From positions 76,311,865 to 76,375,864 of the forward strand of contig CM036753.1 of assembly GCA_020796225.1 (NCBI GenBank): a stretch of DNA of 64,000 bases, given 5' to 3'. Each line of letters starts with the position of its first letter. Position 1 is the stretch's first letter. Under the pieces are notes generated by a model. It was not told the DNA's origin, did not search any database, and saw nothing but the letters and a program-made list of their open reading frames with translations. The DNA comes from Arion vulgaris. Taxonomy: Eukaryota > Mollusca > Gastropoda > Stylommatophora > Arionidae. This document shows positions 52,601-55,444 of the stretch, piece by piece. The position numbers and the translations under genes were made by a program.

Positions 52601-53185
52601 CACTAAAACAGCTGAGTAGACACTGCATTAGTTTTTTATAAAATAATCCCGATATAGTAATTTACGTATCAACTTATATTATGAATATGCTCTGTCCATT
52701 CACCATTGGAATTGATTGGAAAGAAAAGTGTGTGGTAGCGGTAAAATGGTAAGTTTTAGTTTGGATCGCAAAGTAGTAACTTTGAGAGTTATAAGAACGC
52801 TGAACAAACTACACAAAATGACTTAACTAATCATCTAATATGTAGTAAATAAAAATAATTTAGACGGACTTCGCTAGCATTGACTCGATGGTGTTACTTA
52901 TTTATGATGGATTAATACGTTCGATCATGATCTATATTATTTATTATGACACTCATTTCATTCTCATTCAGTCACACCGTCCTGGTATACTTTGATACGT
53001 CGATGAATTTGAGGTTATATACCTCATAAATAATCAAATATACAACAACATAAACATATTTTGATACAAGATTACAGAGCAGCTTTTCTAACCTCCAATT
53101 TTTTCCAATACAATATATCAGGTGTAATTTTCTCCTTTAACACTCGTGGAATAGTCACACTCGTTTTCTTAAAGGAGGTCGCCAT
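10426..53185 (-). CDS. UTP15: UTP15, U3 snoRNA-associated WD40 protein (six 5' exons; 3' exons not in window)
   Basis: UTP15 is a nucleolar WD40 protein of the t-UTP/UtpA subcomplex of the small-subunit processome; it supports pre-rRNA transcription and early 18S processing. Six exons on the minus strand join in frame (93, 93, 185, 124, 55 and 126 nt; 225 codons plus one base). The translation follows animal UTP15 colinearly: KITPDILYW near residue 20, [38 protein letters not shown], then [14 protein letters not shown] and GFPVES. Every internal boundary is AG/GT and phases agree. Family proteins are about 500-520 residues, so the last WD repeats and the UTP15 C-terminal domain are missing. 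No exon 7 was found by eye below 10426; it is probably outside the window. Introns are about 5.9, 9.9, 1.9, 23.4 and 1.0 kb and are filled with repeats. Identity rests on remembered family sequence, not a search. Confidence 0.95.
10640..10995 (-). repeat. Minisatellite in UTP15 intron 5, about 30-bp unit
   Basis: About twelve copies of GGAGACTGACCATCTGGATA followed by TAATGTTTA, with length variation. The array lies within the 0.98-kb intron between exons 5 and 6. Two minus frames stay open only because the unit lacks stops. Confidence 0.9.
11000..11440. other. Intron 5 remainder, nothing recognised
   Basis: AT-rich intronic sequence with no recognisable repeat family or exon. Confidence 0.5.
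11449..11505. repeat. (GA)n microsatellite
   Basis: GA dinucleotide run of about 50 bp, immediately upstream (in plus coordinates) of UTP15 exon 5. Confidence 0.95.
11536..11590 (-). CDS. UTP15: UTP15 exon 5 (micro-exon)
   Basis: This 55-nt exon encodes [18 protein letters not shown] plus one base. Acceptor is CATCATCAG and donor CACAG|GTAAG. It aligns with human DYVRCGCASKLNPDLFITG, the linker between two WD blades. It is too short to appear as an open reading frame by itself, but phase and homology place it exactly. Confidence 0.93.
11600..11950. other. Intron 4 end, nothing recognised
   Basis: No gene or identifiable element is visible apart from the start of the LINE tail at about 11960. 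Confidence 0.4.
11960..12245 (-). pseudogene. LINE (RNase H type) C-terminal tail, copy 1
   Basis: The minus strand carries a decayed peptide ending [14 protein letters not shown], which parallels [16 protein letters not shown] in the copies at 13330 and 50265 and EHLWTCPES of the RNase H LINE at 48.7-49.25 kb. Upstream it reads [25 protein letters not shown]1 lies directly beside it. Confidence 0.5.
12255..12460 (-). mobile_element. SINE S1 copy 1 (tRNA-derived)
   Basis: In minus orientation the head has TAGCGCGTTGG (A box) and GGGTTCAATTC (B box). It is followed by a body with GATTTACGGAGTTCGTGG and AAGTGCTTCTGGATC and a poly(A) tail (T-run at about 12256-12269). Near-identical copies are at 37490 and 59507. 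Confidence 0.85.
12470..13300. other. Intronic sequence, nothing recognised
   Basis: No gene-like or identifiable repeat signal before the degenerate array edge. Confidence 0.4.
13330..13620 (-). pseudogene. LINE (RNase H type) C-terminal tail, copy 2
   Basis: The minus strand reads [12 protein letters not shown], then with a shift TKIDVES, and ends with sequence for a [16 protein letters not shown] motif. It sits inside the degenerate left edge of the large tandem array, with array-like GATTGAGA sequence on both sides. Confidence 0.5.
13621..13975 (+). repeat. Degenerate left edge of the main tandem array
   Basis: Diverged GTGAGAA/GAGATTGAGA-like units become progressively more regular towards 13975, as expected at the edge of a satellite whose centre is homogenised. 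Confidence 0.7.
13976..16552 (+). repeat. Main tandem array, block 1 (core plus variable linker)
   Basis: More than a hundred units share the invariant core GTGAGAATATTGTAG, joined by linkers such as GTAGTAGA, GTAGAA, GTAGA, GTAATAGA and GTATAA, giving unit lengths of about 20, 21 and 23 bp. The minus strand is open in all three frames (three overlapping frames of about 840-940 codons) because no linker creates a minus-strand stop. These are not proteins. Confidence 0.95.
16553..16832 (+). pseudogene. LINE ORF2 C-terminus embedded in the array
   Basis: Reads [20 protein letters not shown] and [11 protein letters not shown], then after a single frameshift [20 protein letters not shown] and [10 protein letters not shown] before a stop. 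This is the standard C-terminal tail of an animal LINE. It is bounded on both sides by array units. Confidence 0.85.
16833..19420 (+). repeat. Main tandem array, block 2
   Basis: Same core as block 1 with better-preserved 20-, 21- and 23-bp units. Its right end degrades over about 40 bp into the unique flank. Confidence 0.95.
19421..20270 (+). repeat. Array flank, copy A (duplicated at 22040-22960)
   Basis: Colinear with 22040-22960 (shared blocks include AGACCCCAGAACACTATAGC, ATCCATCCTTACGGTTCA-type sequence, ATCAACCAACCAAGCCGTC and AACTTGTTAGAAAA). The two differ by very many 1-3-base indels, and copy A is consistently shorter. Confidence 0.85.
20271..22030 (+). repeat. Main tandem array, block 3
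   Basis: Same core-plus-linker unit as blocks 1 and 2. Additional linker variants GTACTAGA and AGGAATATTG occur here. Confidence 0.95.
22040..22960 (+). repeat. Array flank, copy B
   Basis: Second copy of the 19421-20270 segment. It contains extra bases relative to copy A, especially in homopolymers, and its distal part also forms the left arm of the palindrome centred at 23.1 kb. Confidence 0.85.
22796..23407. repeat. Near-perfect 290-295-bp inverted repeat
   Basis: Left arm 22796-23089 and right arm 23113-23407 are reverse complements with only a few differences (for example CGTGTATTGCTCC versus CGTGTATCGCTCC), around a spacer of about 23 bp. The centre lies inside an antisense copy of SINE S1, whose 3' part appears in both arms. 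GATGACGGTTT at 23010-23020 and 23407-23417 looks like the original SINE target duplication. Confidence 0.9.
23021..23185. mobile_element. SINE S1 fragment, copied in both orientations
   Basis: Antisense S1 body (GAAGCACTTGAGCTGAAAGC...) runs from 23034 to about 23112, then the same 3' segment returns in sense orientation to its A-run at about 23185. The tRNA head is absent. Confidence 0.8.
23502..23918 (+). other. Unrecognised 138-codon open frame
   Basis: An open frame starting [11 protein letters not shown] and ending SFRLFL. Composition is AT-driven, I recognise no domain, and no splice-supported extension is apparent. Probably chance. Confidence 0.12.
23995..24185 (+). repeat. Interspersed repeat V, copy 2
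   Basis: Contains TGTTGGACCTAAGG, CATCATGGTGAC, GGTACCCAATTGAAGTTGGG, CATGCAAAGCTGGGTAGCAA. A matching inverted copy is at 8008-8228. Class unknown. Confidence 0.55.
24250..24720 (+). repeat. 30-bp minisatellite
   Basis: About fifteen units of ATCTTTACTTCTACAACTAT plus ATTGTACAAC, each carrying the palindrome TTGTACAA. Both strands stay open through it, producing spurious Tyr/Asn- and Val-rich peptides. Confidence 0.92.
24730..25190. other. Intronic sequence, nothing recognised
   Basis: Short overlapping open frames on both strands (about 65-95 codons) have no recognisable domain. Confidence 0.35.
25203..25459 (-). mobile_element. SINE Y, copy 2, with target duplication
   Basis: Minus-oriented: tail (TCTTCTTCTTC on plus) at left and head (CCACTCGGGCG) at right. 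The flanks carry the exact duplication ATAAAATTA at 25194-25202 and 25460-25468, so both ends are defined and the unit is 257 bp. Confidence 0.85.
25520..25685 (-). pseudogene. LINE 3' end relic
   Basis: The minus strand reads [17 protein letters not shown] sequence, then [13 protein letters not shown] and a terminal GATGATGATGATAGG run. It is the same family as 27010-27355 and 39535-39725. Confidence 0.7.
26078..26310 (-). pseudogene. LINE RT C-terminal relic
   Basis: Open minus frame: [20 protein letters not shown] then [20 protein letters not shown] and [15 protein letters not shown], the classic LINE C-terminus. It shares its 3' UTR with the copy at 4840-5238. Confidence 0.85.
26311..27000. 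other. Intronic sequence, nothing recognised
   Basis: I see no identifiable repeat or coding signal; the longest minus-strand frame (26755-27051) is not recognisable. Confidence 0.35.
27005..27356 (+). pseudogene. LINE ORF2 C-terminus with GATn 3' end
   Basis: An intact 112-codon frame contains [38 protein letters not shown] and [15 protein letters not shown], then a (GAT)n terminus. It is a 5'-truncated LINE 3' end, better preserved than its relatives at 25520 and 39535. Confidence 0.85.
27728..27760. repeat. (GA)n microsatellite
   Basis: GA dinucleotide run of about 32 bp. Confidence 0.95.
27822..27855 (+). repeat. Minisatellite unit left of the composite insertion
   Basis: CACAGTATCACACCCAGCCT followed by AAGACTTC is the unit repeated at 31345-31480. 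The array is split here by the element at 27856-31327. Confidence 0.75.
27960..29865 (+). repeat. Repeat X (long interspersed repeat, interrupted by a LINE)
   Basis: Starts with a (CT)n run then GCTTAGACTGATGTACCAGA, GCCATTTGGAGCCCTGGTGC and GGGTTCGCTCTCCGTC. Its first about 180 bp recur at 33730-33930 and part recurs inverted at 46650-46905. It is unusually GC-rich, with no recognised protein; a long plus frame at 29010-29483 has no domain. An LTR or non-coding retroelement is possible. Confidence 0.5.
28378..28977 (+). pseudogene. 5'-truncated LINE with 12-bp target duplication
   Basis: Encodes [62 protein letters not shown] and, after one frameshift, [20 protein letters not shown] with a terminal ACTAACTAACT. 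The flanks carry AATCAACTACAA at 28366-28377 and 28978-28989, so both insertion boundaries are exact. It interrupts repeat X. Confidence 0.92.
29880..30040 (+). pseudogene. Short LINE relic
   Basis: Reads [20 protein letters not shown] then [19 protein letters not shown], the GHxxR region of a LINE, broken by a stop. Confidence 0.5.
30045..30980. other. Interior of composite element, nothing recognised
   Basis: AT-rich with no reading frame of note. It may be untranslated sequence of a longer hAT-type element. Confidence 0.35.
30990..31310. repeat. Two tandem copies of a hAT-like right end
   Basis: TCAACTTTCAAAGCTAATCAGT at 31001 recurs at 31193. Each is followed about 80 bp later by an ACACGTTA...TTTTTGG...GGCCTG block. 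The right-terminal region of the composite element is thus present twice. Confidence 0.7.
31345..31480 (+). repeat. Minisatellite right of the composite insertion
   Basis: Three to four units of CACAGTATCACACCCAGCCT plus AAGACTT, continuing the array interrupted at 27855. Confidence 0.8.
31978..32134. mobile_element. hAT-type MITE, copy 1
   Basis: 157-bp element with ends CAGTGACGGCTCGT and ACGGGCCGCTACTG, flanked by the exact 8-bp duplication TATATAGT (31970-31977 and 32135-32142). An 8-bp duplication plus CAGTG termini fits hAT. Confidence 0.88.
32143..32990. other. Intronic sequence; short direct repeat only
   Basis: CGCGACTAACTTAAGG occurs at about 32415 and 32830. I see no gene; the 64-codon frame at 32267-32461 is not recognisable. 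Confidence 0.35.
32995..33440. repeat. Y-type SINE domain split by another SINE
   Basis: GGGTAGTTCCTAGCCCTACC, AGTCACCTCTTATGGCATGC and CTTGTAGGTTGCAGTGTTAC continue at 33412 as GCAGTGTTACTATTCTTTGC, matching 10215-10300 without interruption. It is a diverged relative of SINE Y into which the element at 33077 inserted. Confidence 0.65.
33077..33411 (-). mobile_element. tRNA-derived SINE S2 with 11-bp target duplication
   Basis: Minus-oriented: poly(T) at 33077-33089 on plus marks the A-tail. The head on minus has TAGCTCGGCCTGC and a near-perfect B box GGGTTCGAACC. The duplication GCAGTGTTACT (33066-33076, 33412-33422) defines both ends. Confidence 0.88.
33730..33935 (+). repeat. Repeat X head, second copy
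   Basis: Begins with (CT)n, then CACTGCTTAGACTGATGTAC, CACCATTTGGAGCTCTGGTG and CGATGTGTCCGGTTTCGCCA, matching 27960-28160. It is joined within about 30 bp to a SINE Y head. Confidence 0.7.
33960..34070 (-). repeat. SINE Y head fused to repeat X
   Basis: CCACCTCCTTAGTCGCCTCT, GACATGCGTGGCAGGTAACA, CCCCAATTTGGGCCCCAGTA and CCACTCGG match the head half of SINE Y. The tail half is absent and repeat X precedes it directly. Confidence 0.7.
34200..34665 (+). pseudogene. LINE ORF2 C-terminus with (GA)n end
   Basis: Frame-broken but clear: [12 protein letters not shown], then [10 protein letters not shown], a GRPRNTWW-like block, and [16 protein letters not shown], ending in a (GA)n microsatellite at 34626-34663. 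It is a 5'-truncated non-LTR element. Confidence 0.75.
34670..35015. other. Intron 4 start, nothing recognised
   Basis: Contains a short direct duplication of AAAAACAGCAGCAAGAACTC at about 34908-34948 and no other identifiable feature. Confidence 0.4.
35021..35144 (-). CDS. UTP15: UTP15 exon 4
   Basis: The exon is 124 nt between acceptor TTTTGTTTAG and donor CAG|GTAAGT. One base completes the Gly codon of exon 3, then 41 codons read [20 protein letters not shown] followed by [14 protein letters not shown], a complete WD40 blade ending in the WD dipeptide. It matches human ...YTVKLWDIPNSKEI. It is followed by the 23-kb repeat-filled intron 4. Confidence 0.95.
35455..35690 (-). mobile_element. 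tRNA-derived SINE S3
   Basis: On the minus strand, TGATGAAGTGGTTAAGAC (A-box region) and GTAGGTTCAATTCTGG (B box) lie about 30 bp apart, as in a tRNA. The body continues with CGAGATAGATGGAGCCATAT. No target duplication was identified. Confidence 0.7.
35735..36125 (-). pseudogene. LINE (RNase H type) C-terminal tail, copy 3
   Basis: A minus frame of about 90 codons includes [40 protein letters not shown] and [16 protein letters not shown]. The same order appears in the copies at 11960 and 13330. It is decayed and 5'-truncated. Confidence 0.5.
36130..36650. other. Intron 3 upstream segment, nothing recognised
   Basis: No identifiable element, although ACACGAATACGTTG-type sequence recurs locally at about 36568 and 36598. 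Confidence 0.35.
36653..36722 (-). pseudogene. LINE C-terminal fragment
   Basis: Matches the end of the relic at 7440 (CATAAGGCATCAACAA, CAGATCTGT, TTGAACAAGC on plus). Only about 70 bp remain. Confidence 0.5.
36788..36958. mobile_element. hAT-type MITE, copy 2 (UTP15 intron 3)
   Basis: 171 bp, ends CAGTGGCCGCTCGTCA and CCAGCCGCCACTG, flanked by the exact 8-bp duplication CTATTATA at 36780-36787 and 36959-36966. Confidence 0.92.
37048..37232 (-). CDS. UTP15: UTP15 exon 3
   Basis: The exon is 185 nt, with acceptor TTCAACAG-type and donor CTGG|GTAAGT. It encodes [39 protein letters not shown] and LLRTFKGHS, which are blade 1-2 sequences characteristic of UTP15 (SRFKDTAY...DGRLLVAGSEDG in human). 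It ends with two bases of a Gly codon completed by exon 4. Confidence 0.95.
37490..37698 (+). mobile_element. SINE S1 copy 3 (tRNA-derived)
   Basis: Head CCCAGCGTGTTCGTAGAACG, body CAGATTTACGGTGTTCGTGG and AAGGGTTACGATGTC, then CAAGTGCTTCTGGATAGG and an A-run. It is more diverged in the head than the 59507 copy. Confidence 0.85.
37786..39090 (-). mobile_element. 1.3-kb TTAA-flanked transposon with 16-bp TIRs
   Basis: GGTAGATCTATCCTCA (37786-37801) and its exact reverse complement (39075-39090) are flanked by TTAA at 37782-37785 and 39091-39094. Inside, on minus, a start reading [20 protein letters not shown] is followed at once by a stop. The overlapping frame reads [20 protein letters not shown], then [14 protein letters not shown] and [13 protein letters not shown] before a stop. 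This suggests the N- and C-terminal ends of a transposase joined by a deletion. TTAA targets occur in piggyBac and Kolobok; the peptides remind me more of the latter. Confidence 0.65.
39100..39530. other. Intron 2 segment, nothing recognised
   Basis: No gene-like or identifiable repeat sequence. Confidence 0.4.
39535..39725 (+). pseudogene. LINE 3' end relic
   Basis: Nucleotide-level relative of 27130-27345: AAAAGACCATTATGGAGGAA, GGCAAAGAGGAAAACCACTG, GAGAAGATGGATTCATGATT and GGACAAGCTATCGACTGATG. It is frameshifted. Confidence 0.7.
39786..40034 (+). mobile_element. SINE Y, copy 3, with target duplication
   Basis: Head CGCCCGAGTGGTTACTGGGG, tail AACGAACGCAAAGAGGAA. The exact 11-bp duplication GTTTCCCCACA at 39775-39785 and 40035-40045 fixes both ends at 249 bp. 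Confidence 0.9.
40046..40360 (+). mobile_element. SINE Q, partial copy
   Basis: Contains CAGTAGGTGAGATCAAGTTT, GACGGTCGATAAAATGTAAA, CTGTGCACTGTGGCTGAGAT and AAAGTGCAACTATGATG, in the order seen in the 40722 and 63515 copies. The tRNA-like head is missing. Confidence 0.6.
40449..40615. mobile_element. hAT-type MITE, copy 3 (UTP15 intron 2)
   Basis: 167 bp, ends (AAG)GTGGCGGCTCGT and ACGAGCCGCCACTG, flanked by the exact 8-bp duplication CATAGACG at 40441-40448 and 40616-40623. Confidence 0.92.
40722..41140 (-). mobile_element. SINE Q, full-length copy (tRNA-like head, GATn tail)
   Basis: On minus the head GGGGTCTCTCTGGTGTAGAG and AGGTTCGCTCCCTCG resemble a tRNA A and B box. The body includes GATCTCAGTGTGAGATTGAG, AGCAGGCTGGAAAGCCGC and GTGCACTGCAGCTGAGATCT, ending with AGTGCAATGATGATGATGG. 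About 415 bp, long for a SINE. Confidence 0.75.
41141..42040. other. Intron 2 segment, nothing recognised
   Basis: A 119-codon minus frame (41202-41561) has no recognisable domain and includes a CT-microsatellite translation; probably chance. Confidence 0.35.
42055..45360 (+). repeat. Satellite block with higher-order structure
   Basis: The base unit is about 25 bp (ACACATCCACACATTAGAAA then ATGAA). A second type with CGAGACATCAAGGAACAAAA and CGAGACATCAGAAAACG is interspersed at spacings of about 170-177 bp between 42396 and 44005. From 44380 the array changes to GAAACACATCGAGACATCAG-type units, and about 250 bp (44700-44950) recurs at 44950-45200. It ends at about 45355. Plus frames stay open but are not genes. 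Confidence 0.92.
45361..45680. other. Short unique segment between satellite and LINE
   Basis: A 67-codon plus frame has no recognisable domain; nothing else identified. Confidence 0.35.
45681..46395 (+). pseudogene. LINE relic with an internally amplified segment
   Basis: The flanks are LINE-like: MKCYYKF then QEEIKS upstream, and [37 protein letters not shown] downstream. The middle carries [20 protein letters not shown] in repeated form. Related to the relic at 3636. Confidence 0.75.
45757..46205 (+). repeat. LINE-derived minisatellite, about 62-70-bp unit
   Basis: About seven units of ACTACAATATATAAAAAAAC, AACAGGTAAAATGGTTCGGA, CATACACATCAAGGTTACCA, CAAGACATGT. The unit is the KWFGH-coding region of the surrounding LINE, so the array arose from transposon sequence. 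The unit at about 45915-45990 is degenerate with many deletions. Confidence 0.88.
46396..46645. other. Intron 2 segment, nothing recognised
   Basis: Only a short GATA-like run (about 46389) and AT-rich sequence. Confidence 0.4.
46650..46905 (-). repeat. Repeat X, inverted partial copy
   Basis: The reverse complement contains TTGGAGCTCAGGTGCTTA, GGGTTCGCTCTCCGTT, CAAGGCAGCAGGCTGCTATT and TTCTTTTAGGG, matching 28095-28235, with a CTCTCTCTCGTGATCG head at about 46895. Confidence 0.65.
47134..47226 (-). CDS. UTP15: UTP15 exon 2
   Basis: Thirty-one codons lie between acceptor TTTTTTTCACAG and donor AGA|GTAAGA, phase 0 on both sides. The peptide [18 protein letters not shown]... aligns with the stretch leading into the first WD40 blade (human ...QIKEFGAVSKVDF...). 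It ends AVTNSMR and reads straight into exon 3 (VQIYSGED). Confidence 0.94.
47310..47475 (-). pseudogene. LINE 3' tail relic
   Basis: The reverse complement reads GGTCGGCCACGCAAAAGGTG, CCTCAGAGATAACAGGCAAC and TTCTATAAATCTCTTC, matching the tail at 3850-3960. A local 18-bp duplication of the CGCAAAAGGTGAACC block is present. Confidence 0.6.
47640..47880 (+). pseudogene. Short LINE relic
   Basis: Reads [10 protein letters not shown] then LYGCET-like (ATGTTGTATGGATGTGAGAC), the conserved (T)LLYGCETW region, and then degenerates. Confidence 0.45.
47890..48240. other. Intron 1 segment, nothing recognised
   Basis: AT-rich with no identifiable repeat or exon. Confidence 0.4.
48246..48455 (-). mobile_element. 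SINE Q, partial copy
   Basis: Plus strand reads GTGCTCCGATCTCTTTCTTA, GAAGATCTCAGCTGCAGTGC, CCAGCCTGCTCTTATTGATT and TTGAACTGACAATGG, the 3' half of SINE Q in minus orientation. Confidence 0.65.
48690..49250 (-). pseudogene. LINE RNase H domain and C-terminal tail
   Basis: The minus strand encodes [40 protein letters not shown] and [15 protein letters not shown], an RNase H fold with the catalytic E of TMEVLEV and D of LSDS. After a frameshift it reads [20 protein letters not shown], then a tail [20 protein letters not shown] and [10 protein letters not shown]. It is 5'-truncated near 49250. Confidence 0.85.
49251..50030. other. Intron 1 segment, nothing recognised
   Basis: Open frames at 49209-49445 (+) and 49525-49773 (-) have no recognisable domain. 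Confidence 0.35.
50030..50245 (+). pseudogene. Probable LINE tail relic
   Basis: [15 protein letters not shown] followed, past stops, by [19 protein letters not shown] resembles the GRPxxxWxxAVExDL end of a LINE, but it is weak. Confidence 0.3.
50262..50435 (+). pseudogene. LINE (RNase H type) C-terminal tail, copy 4
   Basis: Opposite orientation to copies 1-3. GAGTGTGTTTAATCAGCGAG, GGTGGGAGACTGAGCACC-like sequence and CTGCCTGGAGTGCAAAGACG encode the ETEHL...CLECKDV region. Confidence 0.55.
50440..51180. other. Intron 1 segment, nothing firm
   Basis: Overlapping 60-70-codon frames on both strands around 50.7-50.96 kb have no recognisable domain. Confidence 0.35.
51185..51935 (+). pseudogene. 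Chimeric LINE ORF2 relic
   Basis: Clear RT C-terminal sequence: [52 protein letters not shown] and SIFIPE. It resumes with [38 protein letters not shown] and [20 protein letters not shown]. Between them, 51435-51565 is a fragment of a different LINE tail (the one at 62255-62400), so the element is interrupted. Confidence 0.85.
51945..53085. other. Intron 1, nothing recognised
   Basis: AT-rich intron sequence next to exon 1; no repeat family or exon identified. Confidence 0.4.
53093..53185 (-). CDS. UTP15: UTP15 exon 1 (start codon)
   Basis: This exon encodes 31 residues beginning [10 protein letters not shown] and ending LYWKKLE. The ATG at 53185-53183 is preceded by ACAAA and followed by GCG, a good initiation context. 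The donor is GGAG|GTTAGA, so the exon ends in phase 0. [11 protein letters not shown] matches the conserved N-terminal KITQDTLYW segment of animal UTP15, which supports this start. Confidence 0.93.
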
Positions 53186-53211
53186 TTTGTGTGTATGAAA
53201 CTTCCGGAAAT
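53178..53211 (-). promoter_or_regulatory. UTP15 start-proximal YY1-like and ETS-like motifs
   Basis: On the minus strand AAAATGGCGAC (53188-53178) overlaps the UTP15 start codon and matches the YY1 consensus AANATGGCGNC, common at starts of housekeeping and translation-related genes. Just upstream, TTTCCGGAAGT (about 53211-53200) is a near-palindromic ETS/GABP-type site. No TATA box is evident nearby. Motifs are seen directly; function is inferred. Confidence 0.5.
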
Positions 53212-53394
53212 GTCAGTTTATTTTCTTTGCAAAAGTTTCGCATAATGTATCTGAAATTGATGTTTACTTTAATTTGTCGATAAGATTTATAAATAATGTG
53301 ATAAATTGTTTCTATAAACTTTTGAAACCGTTAAGTTAACAATAATTGTTTTTTATTAATCATGTTATATTAATTTCGTTTTCATCGATAAGGT

Positions 53395-53660
53395 GGCTTC
53401 ATAAATGTAAATAGGTCAAGCGCCCTGCGCGGATTGGAAAGAGTTGATCCCAGGCCTGGCCAGACGTCACAGCATAAATTAATTTCCTCGAATCCTGGGC
53501 TCTGGCGGCAGGGATTACATTGTTTGATAAGGAAAGCGACGCGATCTGCAGGGTATGGGTCCTCAGCAAGCACCGCCTCTATTGTGTTAAAAGACGCGCA
53601 GTAGTTGGTCGGATTAGAGCTGTGATGGATCAGACCGTTAGTGGATCGGATATATATCTC
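53395..53660 (+). other. GC-richer segment upstream of UTP15; possible divergent first exon
   Basis: About 210 bp upstream of the UTP15 ATG the sequence becomes clearly richer in GC than its flanks. A plus-strand frame opens at 53520 (MFDKESDAICRVWVLSKHR) and runs to a good donor-like ATCTC|GTGAGT at about 53659. This could be a divergently transcribed first exon, an untranslated exon or an old repeat. I recognise no protein family. Confidence 0.2.
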
Positions 53661-53719
53661 GTGAGTAAAATTAAACTAGATTCGAGTGCAATTTTTTCCT
53701 TAATATAGTAGACTAAGTT

Positions 53720-54335
53720 CTAAATTTCAACTAAGTGAAACGCGCTATCTATTAATATGTGTGCATTACTTTGTAAACTGTTTCATAATATTACTATTAT
53801 GTGATAGGTAATTATTTTAAAATATCAATTAATTGTTAAAAATAAAAGTGTGCGAATGTATTATGATATTCCTGTTCATCATTAAAGAGCGCTACCTAGT
53901 CAAGTTGGACGAATGGTCTGCTATATTTTCTTTATTTTGTTAGCAATATTGTTATTGTGTTGATAATTATACCCATAAATAATGTATAATGTGTTTCATA
54001 TTATTGTATGTCTTAACAAATTTGATGTCATTGCATCAGCAGCCGTACTTATTGGGCTATTTTTGTAATCGTTGGTTAGGGTTAGACATGAACTAAACTG
54101 TAATTTTTAACCTATGCATGTTGTTATAATTGTGTTAATACTGTTACTACAATGATCTGTTAGTCCAAGCACCTGTCACATCCTTATATCATCTGCTGTT
54201 GAGTTAGTAAGTTTATCTATATGCCAGGAGATAGCATTGAGGCTTCACTGTGCACATTCTAAATGCTTCACCTATATGACTAGTCATATCTGATGAGTCA
54301 TTTATCAGCAATCATCTAACCATGCAAATTTGACT
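53720..54335. other. AT-rich intergenic sequence
   Basis: No identifiable feature. Confidence 0.4.
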
Positions 54336-54340
54336 GCAGT

Positions 54341-54386
54341 GTTTGTATTCTTGTTATCAAATGTATGTGATAACAAGAATACAAAC
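54341..54386. repeat. Perfect 19-bp hairpin
   Basis: GTTTGTATTCTTGTTATCA (54341-54359) is followed after 8 bases by its exact reverse complement (54368-54386). It could be a small foldback element or a template-switch product. Confidence 0.9.
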
Positions 54387-54879
54387 TTCTCCTTCTTCTT
54401 CTTCACCGTTTCTTCTGTCAGTCATCAGATTACACCACCAATTTCCTTCAGGTCTTCCATAGAGCCCGCAGATTTGGAAAAGCACCTTCACGCTTGACTA
54501 AATCGTGATCATGTCTTCCCTCCTGTAGAGTTGACGTTCATGAAGAATGCCTTCTGTATTCTCTGGGCTTATTGTCTTAATATAATTGTTTAAAAAAACA
54601 AAACTGATTCAACTTCTAATTAAATATGCATGGCTTGCAAAGTAAGAGTACCATTATCGATCAAACTACTATATTGTAGAATAGCCAAACAGTCCTGACA
54701 TGTAACGAATAAAATATATTGAAGATAAAGAAGGATTCTTATAAAAGTAACTTTAGTAGATATAGTATGTGTGTTGTGCAAGAGAATCGGTGTACACCTC
54801 TCATAGAATACTACCTGCACACTACACATTATAAGAAAAGCGATCAAGTAAGTCATGTAATAAATGATTGTAACAAATG

Positions 54880-55440
54880 TCATCATCAAGGTGCGTATCC
54901 TTTATAGGACGTTGCTCTCTTTGCAGCGCATCTGAAATTCACTCTGTCTCTTGCCAGTTCACCCACTTCGTCGATGGTCATGTTCATGGTTTCTTTAATA
55001 TCTTGTAGCCATCTTCTTCTTGGTCTGCCTCTGGGACCCTGCCCTCTAGTATTGTTCTTTCCAGGCCATCCTGACGCTTGATGTGACTATGTAATTTTTC
55101 TGTATAGTATGTTGTTTATCAGCCAATTCTCTTTAACATTTAGTTCTTTCCGGACATCAGTGTTCTTTCTTTTTCTGTCCATGGTATTCGTAGGATCTTT
55201 CTGTAGCATTTAGTTTCGAAGGACTGGATTTTCGTTCTTAATTTTTGTGTAATAGTCCATGATTCACAACCATAAGTAGCCACTGGGAAAATGCATGCTC
55301 TCAATATTTTTAATTTTAGTATTTTGTTGGTGCTTTGCCACATGTTCTTTATTGTGTTTAACTTGTTGATTGCTATTGCCAATCTTTTTGAGATATCGTT
55401 GGAGCAGTCGCCGTTATTGTTAGTTAACAAATGTCACTTC
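54880..55440 (-). pseudogene. LINE ORF2 C-terminus
   Basis: The minus strand has an intact 96-codon frame with DISKRLAIAINKLNTIKNMW, KILRACIFPVATYGCESWTI and ETKCYRKILRIPWTEKERT. It then continues with frameshifts to GRPRRRWLQDIKETM-like and DEVGELARDRVNFRC, ending in a TTGATGATG run. Confidence 0.85.
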
Positions 55441-55444
55441 ACTA

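Noticed and set aside
54390..54560. Possible LINE tail on minus between the hairpin and the LINE at 54880
   Set aside because: A CTTCTTCTTC-rich start and a few suggestive residues only; no GRP or GH-R motif could be read.
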